From: Lasiosphaeria ovina
Lineage: Eukaryota; Ascomycota; Sordariomycetes; Sordariales; Lasiosphaeriaceae
Reading direction: 5' to 3'
Assembly (NCBI GenBank): GCA_033439765.1
Contig: JAULSN010000013.1
Span: forward strand, 372,001-436,000
Length of the DNA: 64,000 nt
Both the position numbers and the translations under genes were made by a program. The notes under the pieces are model-generated. The model did no database searches, was not told the origin of the DNA, and was given only the letters and a program-made list of their open reading frames with translations. Each line of letters begins with the position of its first letter. Position 1 is the first letter of the stretch. This document shows, in pieces, positions 31,791-42,901 of this stretch.

Positions 31791-32923
31791 TATGTAGAAC
31801 GTATCTGTCCCAGTTTTTGGCCGGGGCGGGGTTTGTGGTCCAGTGTAGGTCAGGACGACAGCCTGAGGTTGAGACGATTTAGGTTGGAAAGCTGTGTCAT
31901 TCAGGTACCCGAAGTGCCTCTTCCAGTTCGTGCAAAGGGGGGAGGCAGATTAAGCTTCCACCCGAGATGTACATGTGGTTGGGTGCCTAAGAATCTTGGC
32001 TTCGCGCGTTGCAATCTCGTGTGGTCAAGTTACGCTACTCATGGTGTGCGCGCTCTGGCCAGCAATTCCCCATTGCACCACCGCCTGCCCATATTATTGA
32101 GACTCAGTTAGGGGCTATTAATCGCATGCTAAGTTACACAAGAGTCTCCTCTGCTCGGTCGGCAGTTCTGTTCGGGAGCTGGGCCTTGGAGACAGTTACA
32201 TACCCCAAGCTGATCTGCTGTACTCAGTGCTCCATTTGGGCCATGTTGGTACCTGGAACCTGATATGCCGCAGTAGACCAAATGACTGCCTACACGGAGA
32301 CACGCTGGTAGTCGCCGTGGCGTCTCCAGACCCAAACTGATGTGTCATAGGTTGCCTTTGATTGGGCAAATCTGTGAAATTGGAGAATTGGGGAGTTGGT
32401 TGATTCAGCCGGTAAGGCTGAGGTTCGGTGTGCCCCTCTGGCCGTGGTGTTGCACAGCAGATTGGGCGTTCGCCTGCTGACTGCAGCTATCAAGCCCTTA
32501 CTGCGTAGAACTCGGCAAAACCCGCTTGGAAGCATACTCCTCCAATAAGACACTTGTGTGGCTGCTCCGATGGCCGACGGCTGGCTGGAAGAGCTCAGCC
32601 CTTTCCGACATGTATCATGAGGCGTGGTCCCTCCGCAAGCCACTGGCACATGTCTATACCTACTTAGGCAAAGGTAAGTGTTCACCGGAGATGCTGCCTA
32701 CAGAGCAGCCAACACCTCGTATCCTATCCAGCCATGTTCAGCGCATGTGCCCACCAGCATGAGCGGGGGAGGACGTCGAGCGCAATACAAGACGGATGGA
32801 GACCCCCCGGAACAACTCAAGTTATTTCTCTTGTCGTTGACAACTCACCCTTGCGCTTGTTGATACACGTCTTGTTTCTCAAATCCGCCACCTCAATTTC
32901 TATCTTTCGTCGAGCCCTACACT
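31791..32923. other. Intergenic stretch
   Basis: No domain-bearing frame is seen on either strand. The last 150 nt would be the promoter and 5' leader of the VWA gene, with a pyrimidine-rich run before its ATG. Confidence 0.45.
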
Positions 32924-34240
32924 ATGCACTTCTCCATCGCCGCCGCTCTGGCTGCCGCCCTCGCTGGGCCTGCCCTGGCTGCCCCAGGCGTCTCCCCTGC
33001 CACTGTCAGCAAGGCGGCTGACCCCGGCTCGTCGTTCAAGGTCGACAAGCTCGTGACCACTCCAAAGATTCCCCCAACACCGGATGTGGTTCTCCTGGTC
33101 GATGTCACTGGCAGCATGGGCTCAACCATTGCCAATATTAAGGAGAACCTGGCCCAGGTCATCACCACAGTCCGAGGCGACCAGCCAAACGCCCAGTTTG
33201 CCGTGGTCAGCTTCGGCGACCTCGACGACCCTAATGGGTTTGCCGTAGTCCAGGACATGACGAGCAGCACGTCTCTCCTCCAGACTGCGGTCAATTCGCT
33301 TGTTGCGGACCTCGGCGGGGATCCGGACGAGGACTGGATCAACGCGCTTTATCAAATCTCCACTGGTGCCGTTACTTTTCGTACTGGCAGCAGCCGCATC
33401 ATCGTCCTCGTCAGCGATGCCCCCAGCAAGGACCCCAGCGGCGGACACACGCTGGAGCAGGCTATCGACGCCCTCAAGACCAAGATCGCCGCCCGCGTTA
33501 TCGGCGTCAACGTCAGTGACCTCGACGGCAAGGGTCAGGCCACCGCCGTGACCTCTGCTACTGGCGGTGTCATTATCGGCTCGGCCGCCGAGGAGGTCTC
33601 CAAAGCAATCGTCAGCGGGCTGAAGAACCTCGACGTGACAGTCAAGCCCAACGTCGTCTCGTGCGATGCGGGTCTGACGGTCGAATTCCAGCCCACTTCG
33701 ACCACAGTCCCCAGCGGCGACACCGTCATCTTCAAGGAGACGGTTAAAGTGGCCGCTGGCGCCGTGCAGGGGGCCGCCTTGCACTGCTCTGTGCGCTTCC
33801 TCCTGAACGGCGCGCCGGGCGGCACCGCCTTCGTCCAATCCGTCACCGTACGGGTGAATCGTGTCGGGGGCTGCGACAAGTGCATCCCGCAGCCCGGCCA
33901 GAACCTCTGCCACATCACCACGTCCTGCGCGCCGACGCCGTTTGGGACTATGTGTCTCACGAGGCCGGGATACAAGGCGGACGGCGCCGCCGACGACGAC
34001 ATCAACGTGCACTGGCGGCTGAAGTGGCCTGTGCCGGGCCATGAGCACCGCGTCGCCGTCAAACCGGGAACATCGGCGGATACGCTGTGCGACCCGAAGC
34101 ATACGGGGCCGGATGTCTGCCAGGAGGTCGTGGTGGCCGATTGCAAATCGACGGCCGCGGTGGGACAGGGAGTCCCAGCACAGTATGATGACAATAGTCG
34201 CACGCAAGAGGTGATCGCCGCGGGTGACAGAGACCTGTAA
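32924..34240 (+). CDS. Secreted von Willebrand factor A-domain protein
   Basis: 438 aa, intronless. Residues 1-20 form a signal peptide (AALAGPALAA). The VWA fold spans about 53-245: VVLLVDVTGSMG carries a metal-ion-dependent adhesion site as D60-V-T-G-S with Thr at the middle position, followed by AQFAVVSFGD and SSRIIVLVSDAPS, where the later Asp of the site is expected. The C-terminal third is Cys-rich (SVRFLLNG, GGCDKCIPQPGQNLCHITTSC, PDVCQEVVVADC), as in an adhesive or stalk region. VWA domains bind proteins through a bound divalent metal. Export and extracellular adhesion are likely, but no partner is indicated. No GPI-type hydrophobic tail is present. Confidence 0.85.
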   Translation: MHFSIAAALAAALAGPALAAPGVSPATVSKAADPGSSFKVDKLVTTPKIPPTPDVVLLVDVTGSMGSTIANIKENLAQVITTVRGDQPNAQFAVVSFGDLDDPNGFAVVQDMTSSTSLLQTAVNSLVADLGGDPDEDWINALYQISTGAVTFRTGSSRIIVLVSDAPSKDPSGGHTLEQAIDALKTKIAARVIGVNVSDLDGKGQATAVTSATGGVIIGSAAEEVSKAIVSGLKNLDVTVKPNVVSCDAGLTVEFQPTSTTVPSGDTVIFKETVKVAAGAVQGAALHCSVRFLLNGAPGGTAFVQSVTVRVNRVGGCDKCIPQPGQNLCHITTSCAPTPFGTMCLTRPGYKADGAADDDINVHWRLKWPVPGHEHRVAVKPGTSADTLCDPKHTGPDVCQEVVVADCKSTAAVGQGVPAQYDDNSRTQEVIAAGDRDL

Positions 34241-35422
34241 TGTCTAGGCCTAGTAAGCAGGAGTGATGGCTCTACGAAGAGACAGGCTGCAGTGGCTGGT
34301 AGAAGTATTCTAATTGGGTTTCAAATTCAGGACGCTTGATAGAATTATGATCTGTGCGACAAGCTTCTGGTTAAAGAATCAAACCTTTCTCTATCTGGTT
34401 ATTAAACAGACGCTGCGTGGTGGTCCGTTCGTGACTCTCGTATTACCTACAGTTGTCCCCGATTCCCAACAGTGCGACTCTTACCAGAGCCCAAAAACGG
34501 TCCTCGTGTATCTAATAAGAGCAGGGGCTCAGACTGGAACTTCACAGGATTGATCTGTCCTATCGTTCCTGTGGGAACACCTCGATTTTTTTTGGTATTC
34601 TAGTTATTCCCAGTAGTAGTACGGGCCGTATATATTTTGTGAGGTGCTATTGGCAAATGGCCGCTGTCAATTGCTAGAGACGGAGCTGCATTGGTTATAA
34701 TTCGAGTTCCGAGATGCTAAATAGGTGGTTGTGGCCTGGAAACTGCAGGCTAGTCCATGATATTTACGGTGCAATCAGCGACTGAAAATCCCAAAATCCC
34801 GTCAAAAGTAACGTCGTCATTTTGAGTAGGGTGGACATTGCTAAGTACCCGTCCACGGTGCGGTACCAGTGCCGTTGAGTCTTGAATCCATTGGTAAAGA
34901 CCAGAGACAAATATAGGTACGTGTGTGAGGATGGGTGCCGGTCTTGTCACTTAACTAGGCCCAATTGGGCCACATGGTCAACCAGCGATGATCAACACCA
35001 AACTAGGCCTAGCCCTTACATGTTGAACAGAGGCATTCTTCTACAGGAAGAATGGCCTTGCGCACTACTTTCTCCCTTCTTCAGCTGATCAATTGAACAC
35101 GCCTATTTTGACTGCTTTGTGCCTAACAGGTCTGTTCTGTGACCACTACGTAACATTCCATGGGCGGCCTGAACAGAGTCAACCGATAGTTAGCGTCAAG
35201 TCTGGCAAGTCGTTAGCTACTTGAGAGATCATTTCCCCGGCTGCTAAGCTCTGGATAAGGAATGCACGGGGTTGTGATCTTATTTGTATTACTATATTTA
35301 CATTATTGTGAGCGCTACGTCAGATCTGATGCTTGCGGCGTCCTCTAGTCCTATAATCGTCTTGACTACGAATCGCCTTATATGTGATGCGTCCCTTATG
35401 GAAAGATGTGGGATAAAGGCAC
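34241..35422. other. Intergenic stretch
   Basis: AT-rich sequence without a supportable gene. Confidence 0.45.
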
Positions 35423-35890
35423 TTGGCCTGCCAGAAGCTTCCGTCCATGAACTTCCGACAGCCAAGCTTAGACGAGGTGCCTAATTCGATCACGACTTGC
35501 AAAGTTTTCCGCTTCGCCGGGAATTCAAGTGTCAGCAGTAATAACCCTGATAAAGGCGCGCTGATTCTCAGGGGCTGGGAGAGCGCCCCGCTTACCGCCG
35601 TTCGACTCGCAGATCTACGGCGCACGCAGAGGACACCATTCCTAGCCTTTCTCTCAGCCTACGGCGTGGCCAGCCCAGGAAGTAGGAACGGCCTCCTCAT
35701 CGAGCCGATGAACTTGGCTATTGCCTGCCAGGTGGCCGGTCTCCAGCACTTAGTTGGCGGCTTCGGACTTGTGTCAGACGAGGACTATTCTAAAATCAGC
35801 AAGGTCATCTACGAGACCTTGCGTGAGGAGTGCATAACGGACCATACCGTGCGTAGGGGGCCACCATCTGGCTATACGGAAACCCCGTGA
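35423..35890 (+). pseudogene. CHAT-domain (caspase-like) relic
   Basis: Residues about 75-140 of this frame read PFLAFLSAYGVASPG, then EPMNLAIACQVAGLQHLVGGFGLVSDEDYSKISKVIYETL. This is the C-terminal part of a CHAT peptidase domain as found in fungal TPR-CHAT proteins, where the sequence is normally a catalytic S-A-C-G; here Cys is Tyr (TAC), which a single G-to-A change from TGC would explain and which fits RIP on the other strand. The preceding His half and the TPR region are absent upstream. The fragment is therefore catalytically dead and truncated. CHAT proteins are linked to regulated proteolysis and cell death in several systems; none of that can be assumed here. Confidence 0.6.
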
Positions 35891-36235
35891 TGAGGAGAGA
35901 AGCTAGCCTGACAATAATGGAGACCACGTTGCCTTCTCCTCTTCTTCAGGTAGGCATCATCGCAAAGTGGTAATACTAGGGCAGGACAGCTCTAGCATAA
36001 GCTGGGTGTCATTTATCCATCTTGGTACTTGAGCATTGACGACATCAGAGCGAAGAAGCTATTTGTATTGCACAAAGGAGAACTTAAATGAAAAAAAAAC
36101 ATAGGAGAGTCGCCAGCTCTGCCAGAGAGCCTTAGAACACGAGCCACACTATTGACTGCCACACCCACAATTTGTGCTTACTTTTTCCATAAGCCGCCTG
36201 CCAGAAACTGCAGCTACCCCTGCTCCACGTTTCCT
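35891..36235. other. Spacer between the CHAT relic and the 3' end of the DUF6345-like gene
   Basis: Nothing recognisable, apart from a short A-run at about 36092-36100. Confidence 0.4.
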
Positions 36236-37924
36236 TCAATTGTACCACCATATAGTGAGACAGTCAGGCTTCCCCAGCCCACCAACTTGAAAGATGGTCT
36301 CTCCATCCCTCCCACACCGCGTGACGGCCGATGTCTTGCCCGTGGGTAGCATGGTGCTCATGAAGCCATGCACGACCGACGCGCCGTAGCCCAGAGCCTT
36401 GCCGACCTCGTTCCACTTGGGCGGGTTCGTGAACGCGAGGTCGCGGTATCCGACGGCGGCGCGCATGCCACCGTCAAACACCTTCCACCAGGGGTCGAAG
36501 GCGAGGTGGCCCTGGCCGGCCGGAAAGTCGGTGGGCGCGGGGATGACGCTGCACTCGCCCAGGATCCAGTATGACAGCCCCCTGCCCGCCGCCGAGGCGC
36601 CAAACCCCTTGGCGTATAGATCTGACGAGATGGTTACGGCGCCGCCGTCGGGGAGGCCGCCGTTGGTGAGGAAGTGGTGCGGCCACCCGTGGCCGTCGCT
36701 GAAGGCGACGTGCACGTTGTTGACATAGTACCACGCCCACTCATTGTATCCCCTCGCGTCGTCCCAGTAGTACTGCGCGTCCACGAAGCGCGAGGACGCC
36801 GAGTGCAGCCCCGACCATAGGCCCCAGCCCTCCTCGATGAAGGTTGGCGACAGCCCGTCGCCGTTCATCAGGTAGCGGCCCAGGGTAATGGCACCGTCGC
36901 GGCGGGACGGGCCCGGGAGGCGCGCTAGGGTGGTGGCGCCACGGGGCGACCTGGTAACATTCAAGCCCGGATCGTACTGGGGGAGGTTGGGACCGGGAAG
37001 TGCGCCCCGGTCCGGGGTGGTGATGTTGGGCAGCGGCTCCAGCGCGCCCTTGTCGCTGGCGGGAATGTAGCCGACGAGCAGCGCCGTGGCGGGGCCGCCG
37101 GCACTTCTGACTGTCGCGTTGAAGCGGAAGACGGGCTGGATGTGGGCGGCGCCCGAGTCGTAGAAGCAGAGGTCGACGTGGCGGACAGTGGCGTTGCCGC
37201 CCAGCCCGGCCTCCGCAAGCTTCTCGGCGATGCGCGCCCGGATCTGGTCGGGCCTCAGGGGCTGCAGAGACGTCTTCTGGCTTGTTGCGGGCTTCCAGGC
37301 GTGGCGCAGCCCCCGGATGTTGCCGCTTGCGTCAAAGCTGAAGACGGCCTGGCTGCCCGGGCCGCAGACGGGATGCGAAGCGGACCCGTACGGGATCGCC
37401 CGCCGGACGACGCCCTCAAGCAGGTACGAGGCGGGTGGTGACGGCTCCTTGCGGAGAACCTGTCGGGAACCGCTAAGCCGGGAGCCGATGACGATGCCGG
37501 CGAGCGTCTTGTCATTGGCAATGATAGAGCGATCCGCCATCAGAATCTTCAGGAGCTCCCCGTTGAGCTTGATGTCGCCCGGCTTGAGGGATGGCAGATC
37601 CGGCAGCACAAACGTCTCGTTGGTCTTCTTGTCAAAGCGGCCGACGAGGGTTTCTCGGCTGTACCAGTACCTGCCCGAGTCGTCTTCGCGCTCGTCGATC
37701 TTGGCGGCGCCCCCCGCCGCCCCCTTGATGATGGCCTGCAGCTTGTCTTGGGGGAACACGAGGGAATGGCCGAGTGTATATGTGGGGAGTCTTTCCGTAT
37801 GTACAGGCAGATTACACTCAAAGACGGGATGGTGTTTAATGGGGCTGGCTACCTCGGCCGGAACCGCCAAAGCGGTGCTGACGAGGAGGCCAGCGAGTGC
37901 CAGGGCGGGCCTCACCGAGTGCAT
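36236..37924 (-). CDS. Secreted DUF6345-like protein
   Basis: 562 aa, intronless and GC-rich. Residues 1-20 form a signal peptide ending ALAVPA. The first 250 residues are unrecognised; an NATVRHVDLCFYDSGAAHIQPVFRFNAT-like segment could be a cystatin-like or propeptide fold (inference). The C-terminal half has the DUF6345 pattern: FVDAQYYWDD, NEWAWYYVNNVHVAFSDGHG, LSYWILGECSVI, WWKVFDGGMRAAVGYRD. In bacteria and fungi this domain occurs in secreted proteins of unknown function, and the conserved Trp, His-Gly and Cys positions suggest a catalytic or binding pocket. A final CGRDGETIF..CLTIWWYN tail includes two Cys. The frame is complete, with no sign of decay. Confidence 0.75.
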   Translation of the reverse strand: MHSVRPALALAGLLVSTALAVPAEVASPIKHHPVFECNLPVHTERLPTYTLGHSLVFPQDKLQAIIKGAAGGAAKIDEREDDSGRYWYSRETLVGRFDKKTNETFVLPDLPSLKPGDIKLNGELLKILMADRSIIANDKTLAGIVIGSRLSGSRQVLRKEPSPPASYLLEGVVRRAIPYGSASHPVCGPGSQAVFSFDASGNIRGLRHAWKPATSQKTSLQPLRPDQIRARIAEKLAEAGLGGNATVRHVDLCFYDSGAAHIQPVFRFNATVRSAGGPATALLVGYIPASDKGALEPLPNITTPDRGALPGPNLPQYDPGLNVTRSPRGATTLARLPGPSRRDGAITLGRYLMNGDGLSPTFIEEGWGLWSGLHSASSRFVDAQYYWDDARGYNEWAWYYVNNVHVAFSDGHGWPHHFLTNGGLPDGGAVTISSDLYAKGFGASAAGRGLSYWILGECSVIPAPTDFPAGQGHLAFDPWWKVFDGGMRAAVGYRDLAFTNPPKWNEVGKALGYGASVVHGFMSTMLPTGKTSAVTRCGRDGETIFQVGGLGKPDCLTIWWYN

Positions 37925-39109
37925 TTTATCTGATGTCGAGTGGCTAGATATTGGAGGGGAGTCTGAAGAGAGTCAAGAAATGGTGTGCGGAGACAAATGG
38001 GCAAACAGCACGCTGCGACAATGTCGACAGGCTCTTTTATGTCGAGGTGAACTGCCGGTTTACAGGGAGGTTATGCAAGTCGCCAAGCGTTAGGGCAGGT
38101 CGTCCACCTGTGCAAGTAACTTTACACTTGTTTGTTTATCGGGCCACCCTAGGGCTGAAGTGTTCTCCGAGGTGCAGGGGAGCGACTCGCACCCAGTTCT
38201 CTCATAGCATAACATGTGGCTTTGACACAGCCCTGGGCTAGCCAGTACAAATTTGCGAGACAGTAACGCAGAGGAAGCGATGCACACGCAGCCGCGCATT
38301 GCTCCGCCACCCCTTATCACACATCTGGCCCAACCCAGCCAAATCCGACCGCCGCTCAATTGACAGCGCGTCAGCCTCGAAATCACCTCGTGCTGTGGTA
38401 ATGATTTTGATTCGACCGTTTTCGGTGCGAGTAAAATTGAGTGTCGTGAGTCACGAATCAGTGAACAGTGAACACAGATCGCTAAACCTTGGCTCCTCTG
38501 AGACTGTACGCAGCCTCGGGCACAGTCAAATGAGTGGCTGTTGGCGAATGCCACATGGGCGAGACCATAAGTCAACTGTCCTAGTCCCCTGTACCTGAAC
38601 TGCGTCACTCAGAAGAGGGCCAAGTATTGGGTTGAGCCAAAGCGAGATCACCGCCCTGGGGGGCGCCCTGTTATATTCCTGGCAGACGGCCCCCCCTGCG
38701 CGCTAGCCTCTTCCCCCCCCCCCCCCCCCCCCTCCTGATATTTGAAGATAAAGACACAATCTGTTTGACGCCTCCTCAGGTGGGGTAGCTTTCGAACGCT
38801 CGCTGTTGAACATTGCGGGGCGGGCCGCACCTCCCTGCGAGGCGTATCGTGTTGTGGCATGCTGTGTTTGGCTGCAGAATCCTTCAAGGCAAGGAAGAAG
38901 CCTTCGGTGGGAAAGGAAGGTGGGGTCATTTTGGGAAGCAAGGTATTTCAGGCAGCCATTTGTGCCGGAGACTTTCCCTGATCAAACCCCTCAATCAAAC
39001 ATCCTTACGACCGCATTTCAACAATCCTCCCGCCACCATCATTGCGCAACATTTCAGGTCGGAAACTCCGCTTCCCCTCTTCGACCGTATCGCTACTAGC
39101 CCCTCTACA
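37925..39109. other. Divergent intergenic region upstream of the RdRP gene
   Basis: It holds the promoters of the leftward secreted gene and the rightward RdRP. The only notable element is a 20-nt cytosine run at 38713-38732. In-frame Met codons upstream of 39110 (the earliest at 38813) precede the RdRP start, but that part is low in coding character. Confidence 0.45.
38713..38732. repeat. Poly-C homopolymer tract
   Basis: Twenty consecutive C residues about 380 nt upstream of the proposed RdRP start. Such tracts are length-unstable and error-prone in sequencing. Confidence 0.9.
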
Positions 39110-42100
39110 ATGGCAGGGTTCCTTCCCTCGCTTCCCGAATCCCTTCGAAATGGGCGAATCGGTCGCATCCTCAGGGTCTCCTGTGGTGTCTTCGAAGATT
39201 CAAAAAAATTCGACGGCTCCAAAGTATTTGAATCTGCTTGGTCATATGTACCCGACGGCAGACCCGAGTTCGTAGAGCTCGCTTACCTTGGCGATGCCAG
39301 ACCGCCCAAATTCCGAGTCTCGCTGCCGGGGGATAGCCAAAGAGGACGGGAGTGGATGGACTTCCACGACAGCAACCTTCGAGGGATAATCTTTGAGGCG
39401 ACAGGGGACTGGAATCACAGAGTGGTTTACTTTGTAGTCGATAAACCCCCACAGTTCTACCGCGCCGAGGCGCCAGGGCACAAGTCCGGCAAATCACGAA
39501 TATCACATCCGTCAAGCCTAGAGGTCGACCCGGAATACGTCGATATTAGTGTCTGTCGTGTGCCGTGGATCATCCAGTACTCTCGCGTCTTCAAAGTCGA
39601 GTACCAACAAGTCCAAGATTTCAACCCTCGCTCGTTCACGCCACGTCTCGGAAAGGAACGGAAAGAACTCTTGAGTTGGTTTGAAGCCCCACGCATTGAA
39701 ACTTCTAGGCGACGGACAAAAGATATTGCCAATACAGTGAGAACCAACTTGAGCAGAATCGCAACCATAATCCCTCGATACTGCCAGGTAGGGGTTGCAC
39801 AACTTCTGTACAATTGCAACATCGCTGCGACGTCGGACAAGACAACCATTTTTCTCGAAAATTTGATCAGTTCCATCAAGAAGACCGATAAGCTACACCT
39901 CCGGATTTACGCCGAGAGCGTCAATAAAATGGGCCGGGATATGAACACATGTCAAGTTCGAGCTCTTCGGCAACTACACTTCACCAACTTCGCCAATTTT
40001 TCCAACTTCACCATCACGCGGCGCCTTCCCCTACCCATCCCAAGCCCCCCCGAATATGCCTTTGCTCAGCAATTCGACTCAAGACATTTGGAAATTGAAG
40101 AAACTCGAGGGGACAGGGAGCCTGTATCTCTTGGGCTCTTTCAGGTACTCGTGTACCCCTCACATGTCGAGATAGAAGGACCAGTCGACCTTGTTAGGAA
40201 CTCGGTGACCGACCAATACCGAGACGCCCTGGAACGGTTCATACGGGTCAAATTTGCCGACAACAACGGAAAGCCCCTCAAGGTCGAGCCTGGGGTTGAT
40301 CTCGGCGATATTCTTGGGCAGCGCGTGGCTGGAGTTCTGACCGGCCACACCCAGGTGTCTCCTTTGCTTTCCGATTTCGAATTTCTCGGGTACAGCATGA
40401 GCAGTCTGAAGAAGAGAAAGGCGGTATGGTTCTTTCAGCGCAAAGAGGACGGAACGGATGCCAAGAAGATCAGAGACAAGATCGGCGACTGGGACGTTGC
40501 GAAGAAGGCCAACCAGAAGCTGGCCCATCACCCTTCAAAGTGGGGAGCGCGCGTGTCGTTGGCCTTCACAGAATCGATTCTAGTCCGGCAATTGTCTCCC
40601 GATGAGTGGACACTCCGTCCAGACTCCGGGAAGCATCCAGACTTTCCCAACACAGATGGCTGCGGCTTGATCTCGTCAGAACTTTGCGACACCATCAACC
40701 AGCGGCTGGCTCCCTACGGCTTCGCAGTACGTATCCCGCAGTGGTTTTTCCTTCGGTCTTTGGCTATGATAGCTAATTGGTTACTTCTCAGGCATCTCGC
40801 GCCTTTCAGATACGCTTTGGCGGCGTCAAGGGCGTCGTCTACGCTGGCGCAAAGTCCCTCCTGACGTACCAAAACATGCAGTGCCAGATGCTCCTGAGAG
40901 AGTCGCAACTCAAATTCCAAGTCCCCGGTACGGGGAATCTGGGCTTGAGGATAGTTTCAACATCCGGAGAGAGCCCTCAGAGTCTCTTCTTTGCTTCCGC
41001 ACTCAAGGCGTTTGAAGATTCCGGCGCGGATACAGCACGAATTTTGGACTTCTACGCTGAAGCATACACCAATCTCACAAAGCTTTCCTCGACCGGTCTC
41101 AATTATCTTCAGCAAATATTCCGGATTCCCCAACACGATCGCGACGCTGGTGTTGAGATGCGCTACATCTTCCTCAAACTTGCTGTCGAATTTAAGAAAC
41201 ACGGCATTCTCCCTGAGCATTATCAAAAGTCATTCTTGGCCCAATATCTTACCAAGCTCGCGGCGAAGTCTCGAGACAAGGATTTGTTCAGGATCCCAAT
41301 CCCTGACTCTTTTTCTGTTCTTGGCCTTACAGATGACTATCAAGTCCTAGAACCCAACGAAGTTTTTATCCGTGCCGGAGGCACAACCATCGCCGGCCCA
41401 GTCCTACTCTACCGCGACCCCATTATTCACATCGGCGACATCCAGGAAGCAAGAGCGGTGGGCGACAGAGAGCTACACCGCCGGATGAAAAGTCCGGACC
41501 GCCCTGACGGCGAAGATCAATTCGACGCCCTGAAACGCATGGACAATGTCATTTTCTTCTCACAGAGAGACGACCCGCCCCTTCCTAACCGTCTCTCCGG
41601 GGGTGACCTCGACGGCGATCGCTTCGAGGTCATAATGAAAGATTGCCGCTTCTGGGGCTCAAAGTACTGTACTTCCGAGCCCGACTCGTATACCGAGGAC
41701 AGCGCACCCGCCGCCCCAACAGCAGGCGACATACCACATCCGCCAACTAATGCCGCTCCGAGTGATGACGTGACCTTCGACATCAGCCGCGTCGCCACCT
41801 TCATCGCCCAGTACATCCGCAACGACTGCTTCGCCGAACTACAGAACCGCCACCTCGCACTGGCAGACCAAAAACCAGGAGGCATGAACCACCCGTATGT
41901 CAAGGACATGGCAGAGTACCTATCCCGGGCCGTCGACTACGCCAAGAGCGGCGACGCGGTGAACCTAGTCGCCGACGTCGTAAACGACCCGAGATTCGGA
42001 ATTCTTGACAGAAAACCTGACTTTCTCCGTGCCATCCGCCGCAGCGGCGAGGAGGATGAAGATAGCGGCGAAGAAGAAGAAGAGGAAGGGGCAGAATATT

Positions 42101-42762
42101 ACAAGTCAGAAGGCCTCCTGGGGGAGATCTACCGCCGGTTTGCGTTCATCGAGTACGATGTGCCCCACGACGCCGATCTAGACAACCGAGGGTTTCGTGA
42201 CATGATCGGGGAGAAATGGATCGACGAGACTAGAAGTCTCTGGGCGCTTGCACACGCTGATGTATTGAGGGAGCTGGTTATTGCTGTGAAGACTCGCGCG
42301 TCGCAAGAGATGCGACGGTACCGAGAGGATAACCATGATCGCGATGATGGAGACCTCTATGAGACGTACCTGTTCTTTCGGAAGCAGCGCGACGATTTCC
42401 CTGCCGACTGGATTGCAGCGCTGATGAAAATGGTCCTTGGGGAGATGGAAAAGCGCGGCGTGGTTGGTCTGGTGTCTGATTCGCCGCTGAAGGCGAGAGC
42501 CTGTGAAGGGTACAACCGGGATACTGTGGTGCGCATTTATAAGCAGTGTCTCCTTCAAGCATGGTATGAAACTCCGTTCCTTCTTGTGGCTGTATTGGGT
42601 TTGTTCGCTGGTGCTAACCTTGGTTCTTCTAGGGATACGTTAGAGAACAACGCCGGCGGAGCTCAAATTCGTGCAGAAGGCAATATCAACGGTTATGGGT
42701 ACGCGTTGCTATATTTATACACGCTGTATTGCATAGAGGCGCCGATTGAGGAGGGTAGGTAG
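39110..42762 (+). CDS. Cellular RNA-dependent RNA polymerase (RNA silencing)
   Basis: Three exons, 39110-40726, 40792-42563 and 42633-42762, give about 1172 aa. Intron 1 (65 nt) has GTACGT and CTTCTCAG ends; intron 2 (69 nt) has GTATGA, a GTGCTAAC branch and TTCTAG, and being a multiple of three it can be read through. The polymerase core includes DGCGLISSEL, AFQIRFGGVKGVVY, a GPVLLYRDPIIHIGDI-type block and the catalytic loop LSGGDLDGDRF with the DLDGD aspartates at residues 811-815. An acidic Glu-rich stretch follows near nt 42050-42090. Family members copy RNA into double-stranded RNA for Dicer in fungal quelling and related silencing. I do not assign it to a particular paralog. The ORF is complete, so the silencing function is likely kept. 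ATG 39110 begins the domain-like part. Confidence 0.9.
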
Positions 42763-42901
42763 TCACGGAGATCGGGGCCGCCTGGGATTTCTAGAGAGCG
42801 GCATACGATGGGGTTGCCACACGGCGGACCGGTCATTTCGATGTGTACACCGAGCTCGGAGGAGATATTCAATAGAAAATCAGGTAGTTGATAAACTCTA
42901 T

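Noticed and set aside
33122..34207. 361-codon minus-strand frame
   Set aside because: Antisense shadow of the GC-rich VWA gene.
37188..38093. 301-codon plus-strand frame
   Set aside because: Antisense of the secreted DUF6345-like gene and its 5' flank.
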